Shown here: piece by piece, positions 9,563 to 18,362 of the stretch
How the letters are laid out: each line of letters opens with the position of its first letter
How positions within the stretch are numbered: the stretch's first letter is position 1
Assembly (NCBI GenBank): GCA_907163375.1
Contig: CAJQUW010001409.1
Coordinates: 1,054,001-1,118,000 of the forward strand
Direction of reading: 5' to 3'
From: Prostheceraeus crozeri
Taxonomy: Eukaryota > Platyhelminthes > Polycladida > Euryleptidae
DNA length: 64,000 nt
Translations under genes and position numbers: made by a program
Notes under the pieces: model-generated
The model's input: the letters and a program-made list of their open reading frames with translations, nothing else
Databases searched by the model: none
What the model was told of the DNA's origin: nothing

Positions 9563-12046
9563 ATGGTGTTTGCAAAAGAAAACAAGCATGGTTCGCCAAT
9601 GGTTACTTTGGTTCATGATCACAGAAAAAGTCCGCTCTCACTTAGCAGTATTGCATACTGGCAGGTGAAGTCATTCGAATCAATCAATCACAAGCAGTTG
9701 GAGGATTTCAACACGTTGGGGAAGAAGCATCTTCGCGCATCACGCAGAATTGATTTTCTGCAGTCATGTATTGATGCTGAGGTGATTCCAAAGTTCCTCC
9801 AATTCTCTGTACCCACAAACCTGAGAGATTGTAAGTCTTTAATTCTAAAAACTCAGACAGTTGCTCTAAAGAAAGAGATTGTTAAAGCTAAGTTAGACTT
9901 TAAAGATAAAGACGGAAAATTGACGCAATTCTTATTGCAGCTTTCCGATGATGAACGGATTCTTTATAGAGCGATTATGAATCATCACCTGAGAAAATTA
10001 GACAAAAATATTCGCAATATCCACTCTAAAAAGCTGACGACTTTGATCTCCTTGAAGAGCAAAGCCGATTCTGATCAAGATTCCGAGGACAAAAGTGAGT
10101 CCTTTTCCTCTGTCATCAATCTGACTGACGATCAATTTACCAAAGAAGAGATGGAAATTCTTAGTCTTGGCTTTTCGATGGCTTGGCCAAGGGAAACCAT
10201 TTCTTTGGATAAAGAGAAAGCTGAAGCTGAAGCTATGTTCAGCCAAATTCCTCTTTCTTCTCTTCATGAAGAAAAGATTAGTACTCTGAAACACAAGTTT
10301 CGCAGTACTTTCAAATCTTACTTTTCGCGCCATAAGATATCCAAGTACTGGCGTTCTAAAATAAAAGTTCTTCAGACTGTGTCCTCTCGTAAACATCTAT
10401 ATGTTAGCAAATTTGACAAGGGGAACGGTGTTGTAATTGATAAACGCACCTCCTATGTGTCAAAGATGGAAAAGCTTCTTGAAGATCAATCCAAATTCCA
10501 AAAATATTCTCCCTCTGCTCGCTCAAGAAAGAGTCCATTCATTCTCGAAGAGGATAGATTTGTGCGAAAACTCACTCAACTGAAAAGTAAAGGCCTGATT
10601 TCCGATACGATTTTCAAAATCATTAAGCCAGTCGGTTCCCAACCGGCAAGACTCTACGGTCTCCCTAAAATTCATAAAGATCGGAGTGATCCTCCTTACC
10701 GTCCTATTCTAAATATGATCGATGCTTATCCGTCTAATCTAGCCAAATGGCTGGATAGAATTCTGAAGCCTCTTCTCCCAAAAGAGTTTGTGGTGAAAGA
10801 CACCTTCGAGTTCACTGATCTCATCAAAGGTCAAGCTTCTAAAAGTCGTAAAATAGTCAGTTTTGACGTGAAAAGTCTATTCACCAGCATACCTGTCGAT
10901 GATACCATCGAGCATATTGTGTCCACCATTTCGGAAGATGAAATCCCTATCGGAAAACAGGCCTTGCGAGAGCTACTGAAGTTAGCATCTACCAACATCC
11001 TTTTCTCCTTCAATGAGGAATTGTATGTTCAAGTGGATGGGATGTCTATGGGTTCATGTCTCGCCCCAACAATGGCTGCATTTACCATGGACATGCTTGA
11101 GAAACAATTGAAAAATTTTGTCGGTTCTGGCCCAGTGTTTTACAAACGGTATGTGGACGATATTTTTTGCATATTTGAGATGAATGCTGATATTTCTGCT
11201 TTTCATTCCTTTTTGAATGAACTGCATCCTCAGATCGACTTTACCTACGAAGAGGAAGTCGATGGTCGTCTGACTTTCTTGGATGCCGTAGTGTCGAAAA
11301 ATGATGAAGCCTTCGACACTACCTGGCACTTCAAAGAAACCAACACCGGTGTTTATACCCCAAATTCGGCATACTCTCCAAAGCGATATCGCTTGGCTGC
11401 CATGAGATCACTTTTCAGCCGCGCTTTGAAAATTAATTCTAATATCAGCAATTATCACAAGTCTGCAAGTACTATCACTGGTGTTTTTCAAAAAAATGGT
11501 TTCACGAATAATGAGATAATTCGTATTCAGAAAGAAGTTGAGGCGAGACATGAAAACCGGACTCCCAACCACACTGAGAATGATAGAAGTGACACCCGTA
11601 CAATTAATTGGAGCTTTCCCTTCATTGCTGAAGGAGAAAATACTTTAAGAAAACATATAAAAGATATCAACAAAATTATTTCTCCTAGCGTGAAAATTCG
11701 ACCTGTATTCCAGACTCTCAAGACCAGTATGTTCTTTGCTAACAAAGACAAAGTGCCTGCCGAGCTCAAGTCAAACATTGTCTACAAGTATTCTTGTGAG
11801 CACTGTGACAAGTGCTACATCGGCAGCTCGGTCAGGCATTTCATTACTAGGATGAATGAACACTTGAAAGGCTACCCAACGCCTTCTGAAATTAGCTTGC
11901 ATGTTCATCCTCCTCACAAAGATAATTTCAAGGTCGTTTCTCAGACGAGGTACCCTAGACATCTGGAATCTATTCTATTAAAGAAATCGAACAATAGCCT
12001 GATGAATGAACGGGAAAGCTCTATGAATCTATGCCTAAATTTGTAG
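9563..12046 (+). CDS. PLE-A reverse transcriptase with GIY-YIG endonuclease, second plus-strand copy
   Basis: Fourth complete 827-aa ORF, identical in translation to the others and uninterrupted. Its 3' side continues into the spacer with the last hammerhead and then into a (TA)n tract, where the element ends. It would therefore be the terminal unit of a plus-strand transcript. Confidence 0.95.
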   Translation: MVFAKENKHGSPMVTLVHDHRKSPLSLSSIAYWQVKSFESINHKQLEDFNTLGKKHLRASRRIDFLQSCIDAEVIPKFLQFSVPTNLRDCKSLILKTQTVALKKEIVKAKLDFKDKDGKLTQFLLQLSDDERILYRAIMNHHLRKLDKNIRNIHSKKLTTLISLKSKADSDQDSEDKSESFSSVINLTDDQFTKEEMEILSLGFSMAWPRETISLDKEKAEAEAMFSQIPLSSLHEEKISTLKHKFRSTFKSYFSRHKISKYWRSKIKVLQTVSSRKHLYVSKFDKGNGVVIDKRTSYVSKMEKLLEDQSKFQKYSPSARSRKSPFILEEDRFVRKLTQLKSKGLISDTIFKIIKPVGSQPARLYGLPKIHKDRSDPPYRPILNMIDAYPSNLAKWLDRILKPLLPKEFVVKDTFEFTDLIKGQASKSRKIVSFDVKSLFTSIPVDDTIEHIVSTISEDEIPIGKQALRELLKLASTNILFSFNEELYVQVDGMSMGSCLAPTMAAFTMDMLEKQLKNFVGSGPVFYKRYVDDIFCIFEMNADISAFHSFLNELHPQIDFTYEEEVDGRLTFLDAVVSKNDEAFDTTWHFKETNTGVYTPNSAYSPKRYRLAAMRSLFSRALKINSNISNYHKSASTITGVFQKNGFTNNEIIRIQKEVEARHENRTPNHTENDRSDTRTINWSFPFIAEGENTLRKHIKDINKIISPSVKIRPVFQTLKTSMFFANKDKVPAELKSNIVYKYSCEHCDKCYIGSSVRHFITRMNEHLKGYPTPSEISLHVHPPHKDNFKVVSQTRYPRHLESILLKKSNNSLMNERESSMNLCLNL

Positions 12047-12194
12047 AACTGTAAATAGAATTGATTTTATTTCATTATTCATTGCATCTTTGACTGCTGT
12101 GAATGACCTTGATTTTAGCGTTGAAATGTGATCATACCATCCGATGTAACCACGAATTTTATATTTAAGAGAATTTTATCCTGTACATATCTTT

Positions 12195-12244
12195 GTTCAC
12201 CTGAGGATGGCTTTGTAAAGCTGAAACATGTCGTGCGCTTGAAC
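12195..12244 (+). ncRNA. Hammerhead ribozyme at the 3' end of the plus-strand array
   Basis: Same core and stems as the other spacers. It lies about 20 bp before the element stops at the (TA)n tract, so it could define the 3' end of the retrotransposed RNA. Confidence 0.83.
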
Positions 12245-12262
12245 ACGGATTGCTTTCAATTT

Positions 12263-12266
<4 letters not shown>

Positions 12267-12306
<40 letters not shown>
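12267..12306. repeat. (TA)n microsatellite separating PLE-A from PLE-D
   Basis: About 20 TA dinucleotides between the end of the PLE-A array and the left inverted repeat of PLE-D. Both elements end on it, which fits PLE integration into TA-rich sites. Confidence 0.95.
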
Positions 12307-12308
<2 letters not shown>

Positions 12309-12344
12309 TAAACAAAAACTCAGAAAAAAGTCATGAATAACTAT

Positions 12345-12384
12345 CCCAACCGGTTTCGCCTCTTCACGGGAAGCTACTCATGGG
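12345..12384 (-). ncRNA. Degenerate hammerhead-like fold, left arm of PLE-D
   Basis: On the minus strand: CCC, then ATGAGTA in place of CTGANGA, stem GCTTC/GAAG with bulge, GAAA, CCGG, TT, then GGG pairing with CCC. The scaffold is hammerhead-like, but the first core strand differs at two positions, including the catalytic G8, so activity is doubtful. Confidence 0.45.
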
Positions 12385-12500
12385 AAATGAAATAAATCTA
12401 TTGGAATCAATCACATTAGTATACATTCATAATGTAGACATCAGAATTAGGTGGAAAATAAAAACATAGAAATTATTCACTTATTCAGAGGAGGACACTT

Positions 12501-13871
12501 ACCACTTTCGATGTCGAATCACTGTATACGCGTATTCCTACCTCTCTGGGCATGGATGCTATAAACTTTTGGGTCTTAGAGAAAAGAGCTTTCATATCCC
12601 ATAGATTTTCGGTGAATTTCATTCTCTCGGCTATTCATTTCATTCTGAAGAATAATTTTTTCACCTTTGAAGATGATACTTACATTCAGATCTCAGGTAC
12701 CGCGATGGGTACTAAGGTAGCCCCTACTTACGCTATCCTCGTAATGGGGTATTTGGAGGTAAAATTGTATGAGGTAACTGGCAACGTATATGGCAATGGA
12801 ATATCTGATGAAATAAAGAACAGATGGATTAGGTTCATAAACGACTGCTGGATAATTTGGGATCGACGTTTTGGTGATATTGAACAATTTTATTCGATAT
12901 TATGCGAACTTCACCAAGATATAAATTTCACTATGGAATCTAGCCCTGGTAGCATGCATTTTCTGGACGTTCTAATTTATAAAGAAGGAGATAAGTTGGA
13001 GACGGATATTTTTCGTAAAGCTACGGACACTCGCAATTACGTTCCGTTTGATTCTGGACATCCGAAACATATAGTTCGCAATATACCGTATGCACTAGCC
13101 TCGAGGATTAATGTGATTGTTTCTCAACAGAAGAATAAATTAAAACAATTAACTGAATTAAAGACTACGCTTATAAAACTAAATTACCCTGTCACCCTCA
13201 TTGACCACGCATTTTGTCGTGCGGCTCAAAATGGAACTCAGAGGTCTCAGCTGGAAGGTAGTAGTAACAACAGGAATAACAAAGTGCCATTCATTTGTAC
13301 ATATAATAAGAACAATCCCAATGTGTATAGAGATGTGATCTTACCAATAAGTAGTGCCATCAAACAAATTCCCCATTTTGATAACTGTGAAATATACAGA
13401 TCATACAGGCAACCTCCGAATTTGATAAGACTCCTCAACCATAACAACAGGCCAACAATCAAAGGTATCACCAGATGCGAAGAAGCTCGATGTGGATGTT
13501 GTGATCTTCTAATCACAGGTAATCAGATAAGTCTGAAGAACAATGAGCCCTTCAAGATTAAGACCAACATGAGCTGTACCTCCAAGAATCTGATTTACGT
13601 TCTTCGGTGTAAGTCCTGTGGCGATTTCTATATTGGCCAAACCGGCGATGTATTTCGAACTCGGATAACTGTTCACCGCCAACAAATCTCAAGTGAAGCT
13701 TATAGAGTTCTGGCCGTTAGTAGGCATATAGCCCAGTGTGCTCGAGGCCCACTTAACATTAATTTTGAAGCGGCCCCTATATATCAGATGCATCCTAGTG
13801 CCAGCCGCATGGATAGAGAGTTAAAGGAACAACATTTCATCTCTATGCTGTGTCCTCCTCTGAATAAGTGA
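12501..13871 (+). pseudogene. PLE-D reverse transcriptase/GIY-YIG ORF, 5'-truncated and active-site mutated
   Basis: The frame opens just after the left inverted repeat and starts in reverse transcriptase motif A (FDVESLYTRIP), so the whole N-terminal part is missing. Motif B is intact as GTAMGTKVAPT. Motif C reads FINDCW: the first Asp of the catalytic pair is Asn (codon AAC at 12840-12842), which should abolish polymerase activity. HFLDVLIY follows. The C-terminal nuclease is well preserved, with YVLRCKSCGDFYIGQTG and the TRITVHR stretch. The only nearby ATG (12552) lies after motif A, so no natural start remains. The frame is otherwise open to its stop, suggesting either recent truncation or retained use of the nuclease half. 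Confidence 0.88.
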
Positions 13872-13963
13872 ATAATTTCTATGTTTTTATTTTCCACCTA
13901 ATTCTGATGTCTACATTATGAATGTATACTAATGTGATTGATTCCAATAGATTTATTTCATTT

Positions 13964-14003
13964 CCCATGAGTAGCTTCCCGTGAAGAGGCGAAACCGGTT
14001 GGG
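13964..14003 (+). ncRNA. Degenerate hammerhead-like fold, right arm of PLE-D
   Basis: Same 40-nt sequence as in the left arm, here on the plus strand: CCC, ATGAGTA, GCTTC-CCGT-GAAGAGGC, GAAA, CCGG, TT, GGG. Both arms carry the same two core changes, so the changes predate the present inverted structure. Confidence 0.45.
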
Positions 14004-14069
14004 ATAGTTATTCATGACTTTTTTCTGAGTTTTTGTTTACTTACTTAATGCCATTTTGATACCTGTCTT

Positions 14070-14074
<5 letters not shown>

Positions 14075-14121
<47 letters not shown>
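14075..14121. repeat. (TA)n microsatellite right of PLE-D
   Basis: Uninterrupted TA dinucleotides, the counterpart of the tract at 12267-12306. Confidence 0.95.
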
Positions 14122-16017
14122 TGATACAGGTGGATAACCGAACTTTAACTACTTGAAGTATAACAAATTATTATTGCTTGATCCTTCTAAATGTACGAAG
14201 ACTCCTCTCGCATGAGAAACTAGTGGGGCCGCCTTATCTTAATTCATTTAGCGCTTATTTTGCAGGTAACCCTTAGCTTTTATTGAGTAGCATATTAATT
14301 GGATGATGACAATGATAAATCTGATGACATTCACATCGCCTCTACCTCGACATTTGTACGTTCAATCAGGCCTTTATCTTGACACTACGACGTTCAATCA
14401 CGTCTTCATCTCGACATTTGTACGCTCAATCAGGCCATTATCTTTAAAAACAAAGTTTACTTTAGACATAGTGCTGTATTTTCAAACTGACGCTTGAAAC
14501 CAAGCACAGTCAAAGCCATGGTCAAAACTATCTTTGCGTGAAACCCTTAACTTGTATTCTAAATAAAGCATAAAGCGCGTTTTCGCCATTATTTACGCAA
14601 ATCTCACATTTTTACGAATTTTCCGTGATAGCACGATCTATATCTAACATAATGTATATCCAATACACAGCAATCTTTCTTATGAAATATGTAACCATGT
14701 TAACAAGCACTCAAGTCCGTTGTATCAAGGACAATTTCGTGCATTAAGCATGCATGCGATTTTTCAAATCACTACTATTCAATTTCTATATGCTCGGTAA
14801 AAGCCATGACACATGCTATGTCCCATATACGGTATTATGCTGCATCAATCTAATTACTGAATTCTGGGGATTATTTGTGCTCATGTGATCTGATATGCTT
14901 CAATCTCGCATGACAATTATTATTTAGGAGACGGAAAATACACCTCCAAACGCTCTTAGAAAACATTTGAGAAGAATATTTGATAAATATGAGGAAAAAT
15001 AATTTACATATCATCATTGATGTCGAATATAGAGGTTGAAAGGGGTTAACACCTGTAAGATATTTTGATAATAATTTCTTTGCGCTGACCACAAGATAAT
15101 TAAAGGAAAAATGTCAGGAGGAATGTGTCTCTTGAGAAATAAATAATGCATGAAATTTAGGAATCCTCCGGCGTGGTAATGTCTCTTATGCTACAGATGT
15201 TGGTTCGAAATTATTTTTATTCTTTTGAATTATCAAACTGACAACTAGGCACTAGCAACATAATTATCCGTTTAAAAGGTCAAACAATCGTTGATTGAAT
15301 TATTGAAAACATATTTGATATTCCTTTGACCGATTTGCAAGCCAATACTGTAAGGATATGTACAGCATCCAGAACACGTATACAGATGCATTCGGTTCCC
15401 TTTTATCCACGCGAGTGTATGTAACATTTCACTTGGTATTTTTAATCAGATCTGTGTTGTAAATGTAATTGCAGTTAGAATAAATGTAATTAGTAATTGT
15501 AATCAATTACATTTTTAGCCATGTAATTGAGAAGTAATTGCAATTTCTTTGCAGTCAGCACCGTTGGATATTCATTTAACATGCAATGTGTAAATTGCTT
15601 TATCCTCCGATAATGCGCCACGATTGTCGCCAGTAATGTGACATTGTGATCATACTTAGATATGTCTAGGAGTACGGTTGCCGGTAACTTTTTTTAAAGA
15701 AATGTACTTACTGTCGAAATTTAAATTAAGAACCGGGGCGAGAGCTGTCCAAAGTAACTGTAAAGTAATTGAAGAAAAACGGAGTAATTTGCGATTGTAA
15801 TCAATTATATTTCATAAATAATTGACAAAAGTCTATGTTTGATATACATGTGCTGTCAAACGAAGTAACTCACGGCAGCCAGGGTTCCCTGTGACTGATA
15901 GTGATAACTAAGGTCATGTTTGGTCTTTGTGATTATCTCAACGTATTTTTGCATGCTTATCAGAATTGTGACTATTTTTTCTATGATCATTTTTTGAAGT
16001 GTGGCAAATATCCATGC
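14122..16017. other. Non-coding DNA with a GTAATTG-rich stretch
   Basis: No gene is supported here; the ORFs are short and without motifs. From about 15469 to 15830 the words GTAATTG, CAATTAC and TGTAATCAATTA recur on both strands, which looks like part of an old dispersed repeat that could not be assigned. 14340-14440 has an imperfect triplicate built on TCAATCA and CATTTGTACG. Confidence 0.5.
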
Positions 16018-16025
16018 TTATAATG
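16018..16025. repeat. hAT target-site duplication, left copy (TTATAATG)
   Basis: The eight bases TTATAATG directly precede CAGGGATG and recur exactly at 34278-34285 after CATCCCTG. Eight-base duplications are characteristic of hAT transposons. Confidence 0.9.
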
Positions 16026-16091
16026 CAGGGATGCGGAGTCGCAGTCGGAGTCCTATCAAATGATGCGACTCCGGACTCCGGCCTATAACTA

Positions 16092-16096
16092 GACCC
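16092..16096. repeat. Maverick target-site duplication, left (GACCC)
   Basis: GACCC precedes the left TIR and follows the right TIR (33606-33610). In the uninterrupted second hAT copy near 49,750 the sequence reads ACTAGACCCGAAA with a single GACCC, confirming a 5-bp duplication. Confidence 0.88.
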
Positions 16097-16600
16097 AGTA
16101 ATGGGCAAAAGACCGTTCCAGGACACCATAAAATTCAAAAAATAGTATCTTTAAAAACGACATAAATTCAAGAATTTGAACCCTTTTTCAGGTTTTTAAG
16201 ACCTAAATACATGAATTTAGTCCATTCAAAAAGTACCATTTTTTCAAAAAATGGTATTTTTAAAAACGACATAAATTCATGAATTTGAACCCTTTTTCAG
16301 GTTATGAAGACCTAATTTCATAAATTTGGGCGTTTTTAAAAATACCCAATTTTTCAAATTTTTCAAAATCTCAAATTTGAGAATTACAATTTTTACTCCC
16401 AAAATCATGACCGTTCCAGGACACCGAAAATCATAAAAGTTAAGAATCTCAAATTTGAGAATTACAATTTTTACCCCCCTTAAAATCATGACCGTTCCAG
16501 GACACCGAAAAAATCATAAAGTTAGTATTTTTAAAAACGTCTTTTAAATCCGTTTTTCAGGTTTTTAAAATATATCATGTGACTAATAATATTTCTTTAA
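16097..16600 (+). repeat. Maverick left terminal inverted repeat
   Basis: About 504 bp, the near-perfect inverse of 33105-33605. It contains three copies of GACCGTTCCAGGACACC (16111, 16409, 16490) and two perfect palindromes TCTCAAATTTGAGA (16369-16382, 16447-16460), an internal duplication within the repeat. Confidence 0.93.
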
Positions 16601-16720
16601 CAGGTAGCGGTTAATGCAAAATGAAAACACATTCTTTTTTCTTTTTGAAATATTTTATTCACATATATGTGCAAGTAGTTTAGATTACAAAGTAAATATA
16701 TGACAACTAGAAAAATGTTA

Positions 16721-17040
16721 CATTCATAAACTGGGAATGGCATTCCCATTTTTCTATTGTTACATAAAATGATTGACAATACACACCACTACGTCAAATA
16801 ATATGCTAGAAGTCACACAGTATAAGAAAAAATAAAGAATGTTTCATTTATAAGCTGCGAATGCTCATTCCCATTCTATTATTCCGTCTCACAAAATAAA
16901 ATGTTAATGCATGCTACTCACATAATATAGCAAAGTCTTACAATATAAGAAAAAGCAACCACTGTTTCATTTATAAGCTGCGAATAGCATTCCCATTTTT
17001 CTATTCTGTTACATAAAATGATTGTCAATACATACTACTC
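16721..17040. repeat. About 2.6 tandem copies of a 123-bp repeat
   Basis: Units begin at 16721, 16845 and 16968 with CATTYATAA. Each holds a small inverted repeat around GAATG..CATTC and a TTACATAAAATGATTG-like tail. The last unit contains the stop of the downstream minus-strand gene. Confidence 0.8.
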
Positions 17041-17727
17041 ATTTTGTGTTTGGCGCTCCTGTATATGTTGTGTCTCTAATTGCTGCGTTAGTCCAGTTGT
17101 CATATCAGATGTTTGATTGGATTCTTGGGAAGAAAATATCCCTGAGCTAATTTGAAGCAACTGTTCCTCTTTTTCAAATTCAAAATAATCTTCAAAATAC
17201 TTAAAGTTTTTGAAAACAAAGAATATACTTAAAGTACATGTTTGAAGCTTTGTGTTAGCTTGAGAAAGGCGATATAATTTTATCAAAAACGTTGCATACC
17301 TTCTTGAGAATTTAATGTTATATTCACTCTCCAACTTTTGAGTAAAGGCTACCATTGACAAATGTTCCATTGATTTTAATTTAGATATCACAAATCCTTG
17401 GCAAATAGCAATTGATAAGGAAGAATTATTGTGTACTTTTTCTTGATAAATTAGAGAATGTAGAGTTGTAACACAGTTTTGGATAGTGCATGTCGCCTGT
17501 GCACTCACGTCGAGCTGTCCTTGGATTAGTTGTCCTGATGAAAATGAGTTTCTTATTTCAGAAAAAATCTCATTTTTCTTGTCCTCTTTTTCTGGTTTTA
17601 TCTTCTTTTGAAAATAGAATTCATGATTTACAATAAGAGTTTTGAAAAAATCTTTCTTCTCATCTTTGATGAGTGGAAGTACTTGATCACAAAATTTGAG
17701 GAATTCGCGATGAATAGAAGCACTCAT
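17035..17727 (-). CDS. Unknown 230-aa protein in the left insert of the Maverick
   Basis: The function is not recognised. The frame is open further upstream (to 17796 and beyond), but the first ATG is at 17727, giving MSASIHREF, and that start is chosen. The N-terminal half is lysine/glutamate-rich. A helical stretch (KFSRRYATFLIKLYRLSQ) sits in the second half, and the tail is rich in Gln, Ser and Thr. There is no signal peptide or obvious membrane segment. It points toward the left TIR, opposite to its neighbour. Its base composition is less AT-biased than the rest of the Maverick, which fits later acquisition. It could instead be a spliced gene, since upstream coding continues without a start. 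Confidence 0.5.
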   Translation of the reverse strand: MSASIHREFLKFCDQVLPLIKDEKKDFFKTLIVNHEFYFQKKIKPEKEDKKNEIFSEIRNSFSSGQLIQGQLDVSAQATCTIQNCVTTLHSLIYQEKVHNNSSLSIAICQGFVISKLKSMEHLSMVAFTQKLESEYNIKFSRRYATFLIKLYRLSQANTKLQTCTLSIFFVFKNFKYFEDYFEFEKEEQLLQISSGIFSSQESNQTSDMTTGLTQQLETQHIQERQTQNE

Positions 17728-17894
17728 TTCTGACACAGCTTCGATGTTTAGGTCACGGATAAATTGTAAACATTCACAGTCTCGTAGAACGCTCACAGAA
17801 TGAATGCACGCAGTAAGAATGAAATTGTAATACGTGGAATAATGGCAGCAGCTGTTTCTGAGAGAGAGAGAATCTTTATGACCTTTGCCCCCAG

Positions 17895-18031
17895 CGAAGC
17901 GACTAAAGTATACTCACATTTATGGCGCTATTGTCTGCCACAAGCCGCAGCTGCTATCACTTCAATGTTCAACGTCAAAAGCAAGTCAAGCGAAACAAAC
18001 TAAGATTAGCGACTTCTTCTGCAAAAACTAA
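17895..18031 (+). other. Possible terminal exon with C-terminal PIP box
   Basis: After a splice-acceptor-like CCTTTGCCCCCAG (ending 17894) an open frame begins with lysine/arginine-rich KRLK and ends QAKQTKISDFFCKN, stop at 18029-18031. QTKISDFF fits the PCNA-interacting consensus Q-x-x-I-x-x-F-F exactly, and a C-terminal position is usual for this motif. There is no ATG in the frame, so it can only be a downstream exon or a relic. Function is inferred from one short motif and could be chance. Confidence 0.3.
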
Positions 18032-18362
18032 TTAAAATATGCATTAAGATGCATTTCTTCCCAAAAAAGGATATTTTTCGTGGAATGAAGAGTAGTTTTT
18101 TATCCTCATAACATGTACGATTGCATCGGTATTGGGCAGTAGAGGTATACTGAAGTATACAAAAAATTCAATTGCTTATCTACGATTCACACTGGCAAAC
18201 AATTCCTTTGTTCTCTCTCCCTCTTCGTCTCATCCTCTCCCAGAGCTTTTGGTCTGACTGTGTTCTTAGAAATATACGGCAAACAAACGACTGCGTATTT
18301 CTATTTAAATCAAAATTCAGAAGATTGTATTCAAAATATTTATTCAAAATATTTCTTTAAAA

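Larger units (their letters stand above)
6677..12263 (+). mobile_element. PLE-A plus-strand tandem array of the same Penelope-like element
   Basis: This is the same 2,754-bp unit as the left arm but on the plus strand. It begins inside the spacer (homologous to position 9431) rather than in an ORF tail. It contains two full ORFs and three hammerhead-bearing spacers, and it stops inside the third spacer, where a (TA)n tract takes over at 12264. The two arms therefore have different starts, so this is not a simple mirror image. Confidence 0.93.
12307..14041 (+). mobile_element. PLE-D: defective Penelope-like element with 192-bp inverted repeats
   Basis: Left arm 12307-12498 is the reverse complement of right arm 13850-14041. 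The right arm includes the ORF tail, the normal pseudo-LTR arrangement. The element is flanked by (TA)n on both sides, with a 33-bp extra tail (14042-14074) before the right tract. Its protein is clearly different from PLE-A, so it is another family. Confidence 0.88.
16601..18348. other. Insert between left TIR and first conserved gene, flanked by ATATTTCTTTAA
   Basis: ATATTTCTTTAA ends the left TIR (16589-16600) and recurs at 18349-18360 just before the 221-aa gene. At the right end the same sequence runs directly into a copy of the start of that gene, with no insert. The left end therefore most likely gained about 1.75 kb between 12-bp direct repeats. The insert holds tandem repeats, an unknown gene and a possible terminal exon. 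Confidence 0.6.

Noticed and set aside
1-12263. The array as a mere sequencing hairpin artefact
   Set aside because: The two arms begin at different points of the unit and the plus arm ends at a distinct (TA)n junction, though read support is still needed to exclude assembly duplication.
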